Positions 17,814 through 26,335 of a stretch of 64,000 bases of DNA are shown here, one piece after another; the stretch's first letter is position 1, and the number at the start of each line of letters is the position of its first letter. The stretch is from an uncultured Spirochaetales bacterium. GTDB taxonomy: Bacteria; Spirochaetota; Spirochaetia; Sphaerochaetales; Sphaerochaetaceae. Location of the stretch: contig CASDRU010000006.1 in NCBI GenBank assembly GCA_949283305.1, forward strand, positions 186,001-250,000, given 5' to 3'. The translations under genes and the position numbers were made by a program. A model generated the notes under the pieces. That model worked only from the letters and a program-made list of their open reading frames with translations. It had not been told where the DNA came from and ran no database searches.

Positions 17814-18107
17814 TTATATTTTATAGATTCTTTCAGGGTCCTTTGGATCCTGGCGGAAAAACACAGCAGTAAAGCCGACTGTAGTGACAAGCGTGCTTGC
17901 TGTCTTCTTCTCAAGCTCTCTGGAAAGAGCTGCAGTATCATCCTTATGGGAGTGAAACCTGACCTTGACAAGCTCATGATGAAAAAGAGCTTCATCAAGG
18001 GCGTTCACGACACCCTCTGTAAGTCCTTCTTTTCCAACATATACAACCGGATCCAAAAGCTGTGCCTGGGAGCGCAGAAACGCCCTCTGATAACTCTTCA
18101 ATTCCAT
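17814..18107 (-). CDS. yhbY: YhbY / CRM-domain RNA-binding protein
   Basis: A single CRM (CRS1-YhbY) domain protein associated with the pre-50S ribosomal particle. The family core is clear: LKSYQRAFLRSQAQLLDPVVYVGKEGLTEGVV, with the GxxG-like VGKEG loop, and later LVKVRFHSH. I use the second ATG (18107, MELKS, 97 residues). The promoter TTGACA-17-TATTTT places the transcription start at 18110, inside the first ATG (18113), and there is no Shine-Dalgarno. It has its own promoter and terminator. Confidence 0.9.
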   Translation of the reverse strand: MELKSYQRAFLRSQAQLLDPVVYVGKEGLTEGVVNALDEALFHHELVKVRFHSHKDDTAALSRELEKKTASTLVTTVGFTAVFFRQDPKDPERIYKI

Positions 18108-18116
18108 AGCCATCTA

Positions 18117-18145
18117 AAAATACTGGAATTAGTGCGCTTTGTCAA
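18117..18145 (-). promoter_or_regulatory. yhbY promoter, near-leaderless
   Basis: A perfect TTGACA (18145-18140), a 17-base spacer and TATTTT (18122-18117). The +1 falls at about 18110, three bases before ATG 18107. This is the best full promoter among the leaderless set. Confidence 0.75.
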
Positions 18146-18146
18146 A

Positions 18147-19868
18147 TTAATTGAAAAGCCTGATCACCTCATTCCTCTTTATTTTCTTTGTGCTTGTCAT
18201 CGGAAGCTCGTCATCAGAAATCGTGACCTTCGTGATCTTCTTGTAGCTCTGAAGCTCGATGTTCACCTGTCTAATAATCTCATCCATACGGGCAGAAAGC
18301 TCTTCTTTTGTAGCATATTTCTTCTTTGCATCAGCACTTGGGTGGATAATTGCCCTTATTCCCTCAGCCTTTGTCTGCTCGTTCGTGATGTATCCGATTA
18401 TGCAGATCTGGTCAATCTCATTATAAAGCTGGAAATGATCCTCAATCTCTTCAGGGAATACATTCTTGCCGCCGTCTGTCACGATGATGCTCTTTGCCCT
18501 TCCTGTAAGATACAGATAGTGGTTTGCATCCTCATGTCCGACATCTCCTGTGTTGAGCCATCCGTCCGATGAGAGCACCTCTTTTGTAGCCTCTTCGTTC
18601 TTGTAGTACCCTTTCATTACAACAGGGCCCTTGATGTAAATCACACCATTGCCGTCAGAATCAGGATCGACAATCTTAACCTCAAGTTCCGGAATTACCT
18701 TTCCTACACTGCTTTCAATATATGCATCAGTCGGATTGAGGTGTGTGATCGGGCTTGTCTCAGTAAGTCCGTAGCCCTGGACAAAATCGATTCCAAGCTC
18801 ATTGAACATCTTGAATGTGCTTGCAGGAAGAGGACCGCCTCCGCAGATGCATATTCTGTTGTTCTCAAGTGAGAGCTGGGAAAGAATCATGTTCTTGAAT
18901 ATCTTCTTTCCGATGTTGACATGGAATACCTTTTTGACGAATCCTGAAAATCCCATGAGGAATCTTACAAGGCCATAAACAACAGGGCCTTTTTTCCTGA
19001 CTCCTGCCATCAGTGCGGCAATCATCTTGTTGAAGAGCATAGGAACTGCGAGGAACATCGTGACCTTTCCTTCCTTAAGCTCCTTAAGAAGCTGCTTTAT
19101 GACAAGCTTCTTTCCAAAGACTGTGCATGCTCCGCATGAGAAAGACTCAAAGAAAACAGCAAGCATTGTGTATGCATGATGTATCGGAAGAATTGCATAA
19201 AAGACATCCGTGTCGTAGAGTCTCATGTTTCCCTGTGCGAGATAACAGTCGCTGATGAGGTTCTCGTTTGTAAGCATTACTCCCTTCGGAGTTCCTGTCG
19301 TTCCGCTTGTAAAGAGGATTGCCTGCACATCCTGGCTTTCAAGGCGTGGAGCTTCAATGCTCAGATCCCCGTCAAGGTCAAGAACATATTTATGCTTCTC
19401 ATCACCCTTTTCAAGAGAGATCTTTTCCTTGAGCATTGTGTTGTCCTTGTCAATGTTGTTGATTCTCTCCTTGTCAATGAAGAGCCTTGTGACATCTCCA
19501 AATGAAATGAGCTTCTCCATCTCATTGTCCTTCAAGAGGTAATCAAGAGGAACAACAGTGCATCCTGCATAGACAATTCCGAGATAAGCAAGAGCCCACT
19601 CTGGACTGTTCTTTCCTGAAACAGCAATCTTCTCGCCCTTCTCCACTCCCTCAGAAAGAAGATATGCTGCAATCTCCTTTATCTTCTTCTCTGCCTCACT
19701 GTATGTGAGACACATATACTCAGGAGTGAAAACCTTGAAACACTCGTTATTTGGGAACCTGAGTGCAGAAATATGGAAAGCCTCTTTTACTGTAGGCCAT
19801 TTACCTTCAAATTCCTTTCCCCTGAACTCATCAAGAAAAGCCCATGGGATATATTTTTCCTTTGCCAT
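18147..19868 (-). CDS. AMP-forming acyl-CoA synthetase/ligase
   Basis: A second ANL-superfamily ligase of 573 residues. Motifs in order: P-loop ILFTSGTTGTPKGVMLT near residue 190, GYGLTETSPITHL, GWLNTGDVGHED, and TGRAKSIIVTDGGKNVFPEE. Overall form suggests a long-chain fatty acid or O-succinylbenzoate-type ligase; the acyl substrate cannot be read. It has a strong GGAGG before its ATG. The gap between its start and the phoR stop (19869-20003) contains the phoR terminator. Confidence 0.9.
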   Translation of the reverse strand: MAKEKYIPWAFLDEFRGKEFEGKWPTVKEAFHISALRFPNNECFKVFTPEYMCLTYSEAEKKIKEIAAYLLSEGVEKGEKIAVSGKNSPEWALAYLGIVYAGCTVVPLDYLLKDNEMEKLISFGDVTRLFIDKERINNIDKDNTMLKEKISLEKGDEKHKYVLDLDGDLSIEAPRLESQDVQAILFTSGTTGTPKGVMLTNENLISDCYLAQGNMRLYDTDVFYAILPIHHAYTMLAVFFESFSCGACTVFGKKLVIKQLLKELKEGKVTMFLAVPMLFNKMIAALMAGVRKKGPVVYGLVRFLMGFSGFVKKVFHVNIGKKIFKNMILSQLSLENNRICICGGGPLPASTFKMFNELGIDFVQGYGLTETSPITHLNPTDAYIESSVGKVIPELEVKIVDPDSDGNGVIYIKGPVVMKGYYKNEEATKEVLSSDGWLNTGDVGHEDANHYLYLTGRAKSIIVTDGGKNVFPEEIEDHFQLYNEIDQICIIGYITNEQTKAEGIRAIIHPSADAKKKYATKEELSARMDEIIRQVNIELQSYKKITKVTISDDELPMTSTKKIKRNEVIRLFN

Positions 19869-19969
19869 AAAAACCTCCGAAACTATCTTTACGCATTATG
19901 ACATTGCGTCAGAAAAAAAGAAAGAATATAGCCATAGTAATTAATATCTATTTTCTAACTAATTGGCCT

Positions 19970-20000
19970 GGAAAATAAGAAAATGGGCCGGATGGCCCAT
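19970..20000 (-). terminator. Terminator of the pst-pho operon
   Basis: On the minus strand, ATGGGCC/GGCCCAT (arms 20000-19994 and 19989-19983) with a four-base loop, followed by TTTCTTATTTT. It starts just after the phoR stop. Confidence 0.85.
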
Positions 20001-20003
20001 CCC

Positions 20004-21599
20004 TCATGGAAAAATAACAGTTACGGTAGTCCCTTCCTGCAGTGTGCTGTCCAGCAGCACCTTGGCCCCGTGCATCTCGCAAATCGATTTTACAATTGCA
20101 AGACCGAGCCCGGTCCCTCCTGTCTTCCTGCTCCTTGACTTATCTGCCCTGTAAAAGCGGTCAAAGACATGCTCACGGTCCAAGGAGGACATTCCTATTC
20201 CCCTGTCCTTTACAGAGAAATAGCTGTCGGAGATCGTAAGGGTTATCTCATTATTGTCCTTGTTGTATTTGATGGCGTTATCCAAAAGATTATACACCAC
20301 CTCATAAAGCAGGCTTCTGTTTCCCTTTACAGTAAGCACTCCATCCTCTTCAATTTTAATGTTGTCCACATGAAAGGATGAGACTGCCTCTCTTGCTATA
20401 TCGTTGAATGTAAGGCTTTCAAAATCCTCTTTTCTTATTCCATCCAGACGTGAAAGGGAGAGAATATCCTCAATTAAGGAATAAAGCCTTTTTGCATCCT
20501 GGTTGATGATTGATGAGAACTCTCTCACCTTCTCATCATCAGTCTTTCCGCTCATAAGAAGCTCGCTGTAGCCTGAGATTGTAGTAAGGGGAGTCTTAAG
20601 CTCATGAGAGACATTCTGTATAAATTCCTTTTCCTTCTTCTCAAGCTCCTCTTTCTTGGAAATATCAAAGAGCATGATGAGCGATCCTACCTCATCAACT
20701 TTTGTAGAGCGGACATCCACGATGCGCTCATTGACCATTATCTTGGCCTCTTCATTTTCCTTTTTCTCGAGGATACGGAAGAATATGCTTTCCCTACTCA
20801 GCTCAATGATGTTCTCAAATTCCTGATTCTCAGCTTTTCCAAGAAGACGCTTTGCCGCATCGTTTATCATCATGATATCTCCGCTTTCACGGATAATTAT
20901 GATTCCGTCATTCATGTTCTCGATAAGAAGCGAGAACTCCTTCTGATCTCTTTTTATCCTTTTCAGGTTCCTCTCAATCTCCTTGTTCTGCTCATCAAGA
21001 CGCTTGATAAGAGGAGAAAGCTCTTCATATATATTGTTCTGGTTCACCGGATCATCAAGATCAAGAGTGTTCACTGGCTCAACTATTTTCCTTGAGATGA
21101 GGGAAGAGATATAGGATGAGATTACTATTATCAGGATGATTATCAGGATAATATAAGGCAGCATGTCGATTATGAAAGAGAATATGCTGTCTGTGTTCAT
21201 GCTCAGCCTTATGACATATCCGTTGTCATCAGGAATGGCAACATATATCTGATTTGAAAGCAATGTGTCGCTTGTCCTGCTTGATACCCCGTAGCCGTAA
21301 TTGATTGCGTCCTGGATCTCACGGCGCATTAGATGGTTCTCCATCTCAAGAGGAGATGCAGTGCTGTCAAATATGACATCTCCGTTTTTATCAATCACAG
21401 TGAGTCTTCTGTCTGTGACATTCAATGAAGAATATTCGTCATCTGAGCTTTTTATCATCTCAAGCTCGCTCTTCAGATTGTCTTCTATCCTGTCTTCATA
21501 CACTTTGTAGACAGAAACAAGAGAAAGAGAGAGTGCAATTAAGAGAGAGACAATGACTGCCAGAGAGACAGAAAAAAATATGTTTTTACTTAGTCGCAT
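20004..21599 (-). CDS. phoR: Phosphate sensor histidine kinase
   Basis: Membrane histidine kinase of the phosphate two-component system. Two hydrophobic segments (about residues 8-30 and 143-165) enclose an extracytoplasmic sensor loop, followed by a PAS-like region. The catalytic core has the H-box FIQNVSHELKTPLTTISGYS, N-box LLDNAIKYN, G1 DRGIGM and G2 GGTGLGLAIVK. At 531 residues it is longer than E. coli PhoR because of the periplasmic loop. It overlaps phoB by 14 bases and is the last gene of the operon, before a terminator. Confidence 0.93.
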   Translation of the reverse strand: MRLSKNIFFSVSLAVIVSLLIALSLSLVSVYKVYEDRIEDNLKSELEMIKSSDDEYSSLNVTDRRLTVIDKNGDVIFDSTASPLEMENHLMRREIQDAINYGYGVSSRTSDTLLSNQIYVAIPDDNGYVIRLSMNTDSIFSFIIDMLPYIILIIILIIVISSYISSLISRKIVEPVNTLDLDDPVNQNNIYEELSPLIKRLDEQNKEIERNLKRIKRDQKEFSLLIENMNDGIIIIRESGDIMMINDAAKRLLGKAENQEFENIIELSRESIFFRILEKKENEEAKIMVNERIVDVRSTKVDEVGSLIMLFDISKKEELEKKEKEFIQNVSHELKTPLTTISGYSELLMSGKTDDEKVREFSSIINQDAKRLYSLIEDILSLSRLDGIRKEDFESLTFNDIAREAVSSFHVDNIKIEEDGVLTVKGNRSLLYEVVYNLLDNAIKYNKDNNEITLTISDSYFSVKDRGIGMSSLDREHVFDRFYRADKSRSRKTGGTGLGLAIVKSICEMHGAKVLLDSTLQEGTTVTVIFP

Positions 21600-22254
21600 C
21601 GAATTTGTACCCCACTCCAGAAATTGTATGAATCAGCTTTCCTTCATCCTTAAGCTTTTCCCTGATCCGTCTGATATGGACATCAACAGTCCTGTTCTCT
21701 CCGTCAAATGAATATCCCCAAACTGTTGAGAGTATCTTCTCCCGGCTCATACATATTCCCTCATTCTCCATCAGGAATTTAAGTGTCTCATATTCCTTCA
21801 ATGTAAGGCTGACAGGATTGCCGTTTACTGTAACAAGATGCGCCTTGTCGTCAATTGTAACAGCACCGGATGAAAGAAGGTTTGTTCTGTTTTCCTTTCT
21901 TCTCAGCGCGCTTTTGACTCTTGCAAGAAGCTCCATCATGCCAAATGGCTTTGTGATATAGTCATCAGCTCCCTCATCAAGAGCCTTGACTATGTCATAT
22001 TCTGCACTCTTTGCTGTAAGCATTATGATCCTGACATCATCAAAATGATGCTTTTTCCTTATCGTTTTTAGCACATCAACACCGCTCATTTCGGGAAGCA
22101 TTATATCCAGAAGCACAAGATCAGGCTTCCTTTCTTCAATGCGGGACAAGAACAGTGATGGAAGAGCAAAGCCTTCGCATTCATAGCCAGCTGACGAGAG
22201 TGTGTATTTAAGCAAGTTGAGGATGGACTCATCGTCTTCAAGAACGTAAATCAT
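21586..22254 (-). CDS. phoB: Response regulator, PhoB type
   Basis: An OmpR/PhoB-family DNA-binding regulator of 222 residues. The receiver domain has acidic pocket Glu6-Asp7-Asp8 and phosphoacceptor Asp50 (LVLLDIMLPEMSG), with switch residues in IIMLTAKS and the conserved Lys in DYITKPFG. The C-terminal winged helix carries LTLKEYETLKFLMEN and GENRTVDVHIRRIREKL. It presumably binds the repeated GTTAAAT boxes upstream of pstS. It overlaps phoU by four bases. Confidence 0.94.
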   Translation of the reverse strand: MIYVLEDDESILNLLKYTLSSAGYECEGFALPSLFLSRIEERKPDLVLLDIMLPEMSGVDVLKTIRKKHHFDDVRIIMLTAKSAEYDIVKALDEGADDYITKPFGMMELLARVKSALRRKENRTNLLSSGAVTIDDKAHLVTVNGNPVSLTLKEYETLKFLMENEGICMSREKILSTVWGYSFDGENRTVDVHIRRIREKLKDEGKLIHTISGVGYKFDATK

Positions 22255-22892
22255 TTGTCAGTATTCTCTCCTATTGACCAGATAAGCTGTCTTGACATGT
22301 AGACAGTATGATCTCCCATGCGCTCCAGGTATTTTGCAGCAAGAAGAACATCCGGAACATCCTCAGATCCTTCCTCTGAAAGCCTGATTATATTCACTAA
22401 GGCCTCTTTTGCCTTTATGAAAGCAAGGTCAAGCTCATCATCGCTTTTTATGACTTCCTCGGCAAGAGTCTTGTCAGCATTGACAAAAGCATCAACGCTC
22501 TTGGTGAGCATTTTGAGAACGAGGTTTATCATCAGAAGTATGTCAGCCTTCATTATAACAGAAGAATGCTCGACATAGGAAATCACCTCTGCAAGGTCAT
22601 AGCTGTTGTTCCCGATTCTCTCAAGATCATTTACAATCTTGAGTGCAGCAGAAACACTCCTTAGATCCTTTGCAACAGGATGGCGGCGCAGAAGTATCAT
22701 GATTGATGCCTGGCTTATCTCCTTTCCCTGATGCTCTATTTCTTCTGTAATGGCTTCCAGCTCAGCCTTCACATCCCTTTTTTCAGTAATGTAGTTTCTT
22801 ACAGTCTTTATTGACTTCTCGCATAGAGAACCAAGCTTGATTATCTCCATGTTCAGATTAGCTATCTGCTCGTATGTATTATGTGCAATCAT
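22251..22892 (-). CDS. phoU: Phosphate transport regulator
   Basis: Two three-helix-bundle PhoU domains in 213 residues. It links the PstB transporter to PhoR signalling and keeps the Pho response off when phosphate is plentiful. The metal-binding motif of the second domain reads YLERMGDHTVYMSRQL, and the first domain has DLERIGNNSYDLAEV. It lies one base after pstB and overlaps phoB by four bases. Confidence 0.94.
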   Translation of the reverse strand: MIAHNTYEQIANLNMEIIKLGSLCEKSIKTVRNYITEKRDVKAELEAITEEIEHQGKEISQASIMILLRRHPVAKDLRSVSAALKIVNDLERIGNNSYDLAEVISYVEHSSVIMKADILLMINLVLKMLTKSVDAFVNADKTLAEEVIKSDDELDLAFIKAKEALVNIIRLSEEGSEDVPDVLLAAKYLERMGDHTVYMSRQLIWSIGENTDK

Positions 22893-22893
22893 A

Positions 22894-23646
22894 TCAACCG
22901 AACCTTCCTGTTATATAGTCTTCTGTCTTCTTCTCAACCGGATTTGAGAAAATCTGGTCAGTATTACCGCTTTCAATCAGCTCTCCCAGCAGGAAGAATG
23001 CTGTTTTGTCGCTTATGCGCAGAGCCTGCTGCATATTGTGTGTGACAATTACTATCGTATAATCCTTCTTGAGCTCCAGCGCAAGGTCTTCTATCTTGCT
23101 CGTGCTGATAGGATCGAGAGCGCTTGTAGGCTCATCCATCAGAAGCACCTTCGGCCTGACTGCCAGAGCTCTAGCAATGCAAAGTCTCTGCTGCTGGCCT
23201 CCAGAAAGCCCGAGTGCGCTCTTTTTGAGTCTGTCCTTTACTTCATCCCATATTGCAGCGCTTTTCAAGGAAGTCTCAACAATCTCATCAAGTTTTGCCT
23301 TGTTCCTTATTCCGTTTGTCCTCGGGCCGTATGCAATGTTGTCATATATGCTCATTGCAAAAGGATTAGGTTTCTGGAATACCATTCCAATGTCCCTTCT
23401 CAGAGAATTGACATCTATCTTGCTGGAATAGATATCCTGTCCTTCATATAGGATATCTCCGGTTATTCTTACCCCGTCAATGAGATCATTCATCCTGTTG
23501 AGACTCTTCAGATATGTGCTTTTTCCACATCCTGAAGGGCCAATTAGGGCAGTTATTGCCTTTTCTTCTATATCAAGGTTTATGTCCTTCAACGCATGCA
23601 TCTGGCCATACCACAGATTCATGTTTCTAGTTTCTATTATGTTCAT
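22894..23646 (-). CDS. pstB: Phosphate ABC transporter ATPase
   Basis: ATP-hydrolysing subunit of the Pst high-affinity phosphate importer, 250 residues. Walker [10 protein letters not shown] is at 36-44, the signature LSGGQQQR and Walker [14 protein letters not shown] follow, then the switch His in [25 protein letters not shown] is typical of PstB rather than other ABC proteins. Its start overlaps the pstA stop by four bases. Confidence 0.97.
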   Translation of the reverse strand: MNIIETRNMNLWYGQMHALKDINLDIEEKAITALIGPSGCGKSTYLKSLNRMNDLIDGVRITGDILYEGQDIYSSKIDVNSLRRDIGMVFQKPNPFAMSIYDNIAYGPRTNGIRNKAKLDEIVETSLKSAAIWDEVKDRLKKSALGLSGGQQQRLCIARALAVRPKVLLMDEPTSALDPISTSKIEDLALELKKDYTIVIVTHNMQQALRISDKTAFFLLGELIESGNTDQIFSNPVEKKTEDYITGRFG

Positions 23647-24503
23647 TTCTCTCCGTTTCTCCTCTCAACCAGTCTGGCAAGTCTGCCTGTAATGAGATTT
23701 ATGATGATTGTAAGAACTATCAGGATTGCAGCTATTGCATATGCAACCTCAAAGTTTCCGCGCTCTGATGCATAGACGTATAGAGCAACAGTGAGGGTTG
23801 CCCCGCTCTTTCCCATCGCCTCGAAGAATGATGAGACATTGTGTGCAAGTCCTGCTGTGAACAAAAGGGCTGCAGACTCTCCAAGTATCCTTCCGATTGT
23901 AAGGATGCATCCTGTCACTATTCCGTTTATGCAGCTTGGAAGGACTACAGTGCGAATTACTCTCCACTTTCCAGCCCCGAGGGCAAATGCACCTTCCCTG
24001 TAGCTCTGAGGAACTGTCTTCAGACTTTCCTGTGTGGTCCTCATTATCGTAGGAAGATTCATGATAACAAGAGTAAGGGATCCTGCAAGCAGGCTTGTTC
24101 CTAGCGAGCAGAACTGCACAAACACAAGCATTCCAACAAGTCCATATATAATTGACGGGATTCCGGACAGGGTCTCGGATGCAAACTCTATTACGCTCAC
24201 TACCTTCTTGTTCTTCGCGTATTCAGTAAGATATATTGCAGAACCTACCCCGATAGGAAGTACGATCAGAAGCGTGGATATGACTATATAGATCGTGTTC
24301 AGGATATCTGGAAAGATTCCGTCTATCTTGCGTCTTACTGAAGGGCTGTCTATGAGAAGCCTTGGATTTCTTATCAGCTCTGGCAGTCCTTTTGCAATGA
24401 CATAGAAAATCATGAAGAAAGTAAGAAGGATCACAATTGCCATTGAAATGAGGCAAAGAGTCCTCATTATATGTGCATAGGCCTTTCTTTTTCCTGAAAT
24501 CAT
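23643..24503 (-). CDS. pstA: Phosphate ABC transporter permease PstA
   Basis: An integral membrane subunit of the Pst importer with six hydrophobic segments in 286 residues. The permease-ATPase contact (EAA) loop is visible as [38 protein letters not shown] is the conserved Pst permease motif shared with PstC. It overlaps both pstC and pstB by four bases. Confidence 0.95.
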   Translation of the reverse strand: MISGKRKAYAHIMRTLCLISMAIVILLTFFMIFYVIAKGLPELIRNPRLLIDSPSVRRKIDGIFPDILNTIYIVISTLLIVLPIGVGSAIYLTEYAKNKKVVSVIEFASETLSGIPSIIYGLVGMLVFVQFCSLGTSLLAGSLTLVIMNLPTIMRTTQESLKTVPQSYREGAFALGAGKWRVIRTVVLPSCINGIVTGCILTIGRILGESAALLFTAGLAHNVSSFFEAMGKSGATLTVALYVYASERGNFEVAYAIAAILIVLTIIINLITGRLARLVERRNGEK

Positions 24504-25396
24504 ATTCTCTCACTCCTCTTCTTTATGACATTGAGTGTCGCGTTTATCAGCATAATGAAGAAAAAGAGCACAAGCGCGATTGAGAAAAGCGCCTGGCGCT
24601 GCAGTCCTGATGAATAGCTCATCTCGGATGCTACTGCTGTTGTCAGAAATCTTACTGACTTGAACAGACCCGGCATGTTTGCAACATTTCCTGCAACCAT
24701 CATTATTGCCATGGCCTCTCCGATTGCCCTTCCGATTCCAAGAACAATGGAAGTGAATATTCCACTTTTCGCAGCAGGAACTGTGACGCGGAAATATGTC
24801 TCTGCCTCCGTTGCACCGAGTGCAAGGGAAGCCATCTCATACTCTTCCGGAACCGCATCCAAAGACGAAAGGGACACCTTTATTACAGATGGAAGAATCA
24901 TGACAGAAAGCACGATGATAGCGGCAAGGAGGCTGGCACCGTCTGGAACATTGAATATGATCCTTATTGCCGGGACGATAACTGTCATGCCGACAAGACC
25001 ATAGATTACTGAAGGAATACCGGAAAGGACTCCTATAAAGAGCTCCATAGTCTTTCTCAGCTTCTTTCCTGCCATTTTTGAAAGATAAACTGCAACAAAG
25101 AAGCCTACAGGAACACCTATTATGATTGCTCCTGCTGTTCCATATATGCTTGTCAGAATGAATGGAAGAATTCCAAAGCTGGGTTCCTTTGCTGTACTTG
25201 CCCACTTCGTGCCGAAGAGGAAATCGACAAGCCCGATTTCCTTGATTGCAGGAAGTCCTGAAATCACAAGATATACAGTTATTACCAGAACAGAAAGAAC
25301 CGCAATCAGGCCAAGAAACAGGAAGATGCCGTGAATGACATCTTCCATAAGGCGTTTAGGGTTGTTTCTGATTTTCTCAAGATAAGCGCTTGCCAT
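24500..25396 (-). CDS. pstC: Phosphate ABC transporter permease PstC
   Basis: The second Pst permease, 298 residues, six membrane segments. SGIPSVIYGLVGMTVIVP parallels PstA, and the EAA loop reads YEMASLALGATEAETYFRVTVP. VDFLFGTKWASTAKEPSFGILP is a PstC hallmark. Its start lies one base from the pstS stop, and the 3' end overlaps pstA by four bases. Confidence 0.95.
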   Translation of the reverse strand: MASAYLEKIRNNPKRLMEDVIHGIFLFLGLIAVLSVLVITVYLVISGLPAIKEIGLVDFLFGTKWASTAKEPSFGILPFILTSIYGTAGAIIIGVPVGFFVAVYLSKMAGKKLRKTMELFIGVLSGIPSVIYGLVGMTVIVPAIRIIFNVPDGASLLAAIIVLSVMILPSVIKVSLSSLDAVPEEYEMASLALGATEAETYFRVTVPAAKSGIFTSIVLGIGRAIGEAMAIMMVAGNVANMPGLFKSVRFLTTAVASEMSYSSGLQRQALFSIALVLFFFIMLINATLNVIKKRSERI

Positions 25397-25397
25397 A

Positions 25398-26204
25398 TCA
25401 CTCTGCTACAGGAACCGCACCTGCATCTGCGATGATATCGTTTGCTTCACTGCTTGTTGCCCAGCTAAAGAAGTCCTGAGCAGCATCGCTGAGCTTCTCG
25501 CCTGTCTTTGTCACAAGCACGAACGGGCGCTGTACAACATACTCACCGGAAAGGACTGTCTCCTCGCTGGCTGCAACACCGCCTACAGTGAGTGCCTTGA
25601 CCTGATCGCTTACAGAAGAAAGAGATGCATATCCGATTGCATTCGGGTTGCTTGCAACTGCAGAGATCACTGCACCTGTGCTTGTAAGCTCCTGTGAATA
25701 GAGGCAGAGATCCTCTGTTTCAGTAATTGACTCAAAACCGTCCCTTGTTCCGCTTCCAGCTTCTCTTCCAATAAGTACTACAGGCTGGTCATCTCCGCCA
25801 ACTTCCTTCCAGTTTGTGATTTCTCCTGTATATAAAGATGCAATCTGCTCTACAGAAAGATCGCTTACGGAGTTGCTGTTGTTGACAATGATTGCAATTC
25901 CGTCAAGTGCGAGAGTTGTTCCTGTAAGACCGCCTGCTACCTCTTCTGCCTTCAAAGCCCTGCTGGATAGTCCGATATCAGCTCTGCCTTCTTCAACGGC
26001 TGTGATACCGCTTCCACTTCCAGTCGGGTTATATGTAACAGGAACTCCTGTATTCTCCTCGTATACCTCAGCAAGAGAGAGGATGACACTTTCCATTGAT
26101 GTGGATCCGTCTGTGCTGACGCTTGCTGTGCTCTCATTTGCACCGCCTGCGAATACTGTTGCTGCTGTTAAAAGTGCAAGCATGAATACTAAAATCTTTT
26201 TCAT
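25398..26204 (-). CDS. pstS: Periplasmic phosphate-binding protein
   Basis: Captures phosphate and delivers it to PstCA. The N-terminus is a signal peptide (MKKILVFMLALLTAATVFA) without a lipobox cysteine, so it appears to be a soluble periplasmic protein rather than a lipoprotein. Phosphate-contact motifs of the short PstS family are present: STSMESVI, GSGSGITAVEEGRADIGLSSR and GREAGSGTRDGFE. It heads the operon pstS-pstC-pstA-pstB-phoU-phoB-phoR, with TAGGAG before the ATG and a PhoB-type promoter upstream. Confidence 0.95.
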   Translation of the reverse strand: MKKILVFMLALLTAATVFAGGANESTASVSTDGSTSMESVILSLAEVYEENTGVPVTYNPTGSGSGITAVEEGRADIGLSSRALKAEEVAGGLTGTTLALDGIAIIVNNSNSVSDLSVEQIASLYTGEITNWKEVGGDDQPVVLIGREAGSGTRDGFESITETEDLCLYSQELTSTGAVISAVASNPNAIGYASLSSVSDQVKALTVGGVAASEETVLSGEYVVQRPFVLVTKTGEKLSDAAQDFFSWATSSEANDIIADAGAVPVAE

Positions 26205-26224
26205 TTTTTTCTCCTACAGCCAGA

Positions 26225-26280
26225 AATATAGGAGTGGAAAGTTAAATTGGAATTCTGTTGTTGTTAAATTTTTGTTAAAT
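26225..26280 (-). promoter_or_regulatory. pstS promoter with PhoB boxes
   Basis: GTTAAAT (plus-strand reading) occurs at 26241, 26263 and 26274. The spacings are 11 and 22 bases, so all copies are on one helical face with an 11-base period, as in classical Pho boxes. Exactly ten bases separate the nearest box from a -10 TATATT (26230-26225), the standard geometry in which the Pho box replaces the -35. The leader would be about 14 bases. The position expected at 26252 lacks a match. Confidence 0.8.
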
Positions 26281-26323
26281 CGCAACTTTTTTTTCATTCA
26301 TTCTAATTTTTCATTCTTTCCTG

Positions 26324-26329
26324 TATTAT
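26324..26329 (+). promoter_or_regulatory. -10 element of folC, leaderless
   Basis: TATTAT, then CTAGAT, then the GTG start at 26336. The predicted +1 is the G of the start codon, and there is no Shine-Dalgarno. Confidence 0.5.
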
Positions 26330-26335
26330 CTAGAT

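Noticed and set aside
23038-23451. 137- and 120-codon plus-strand ORFs
   Set aside because: Antisense of pstB, whose ATPase motifs are intact.
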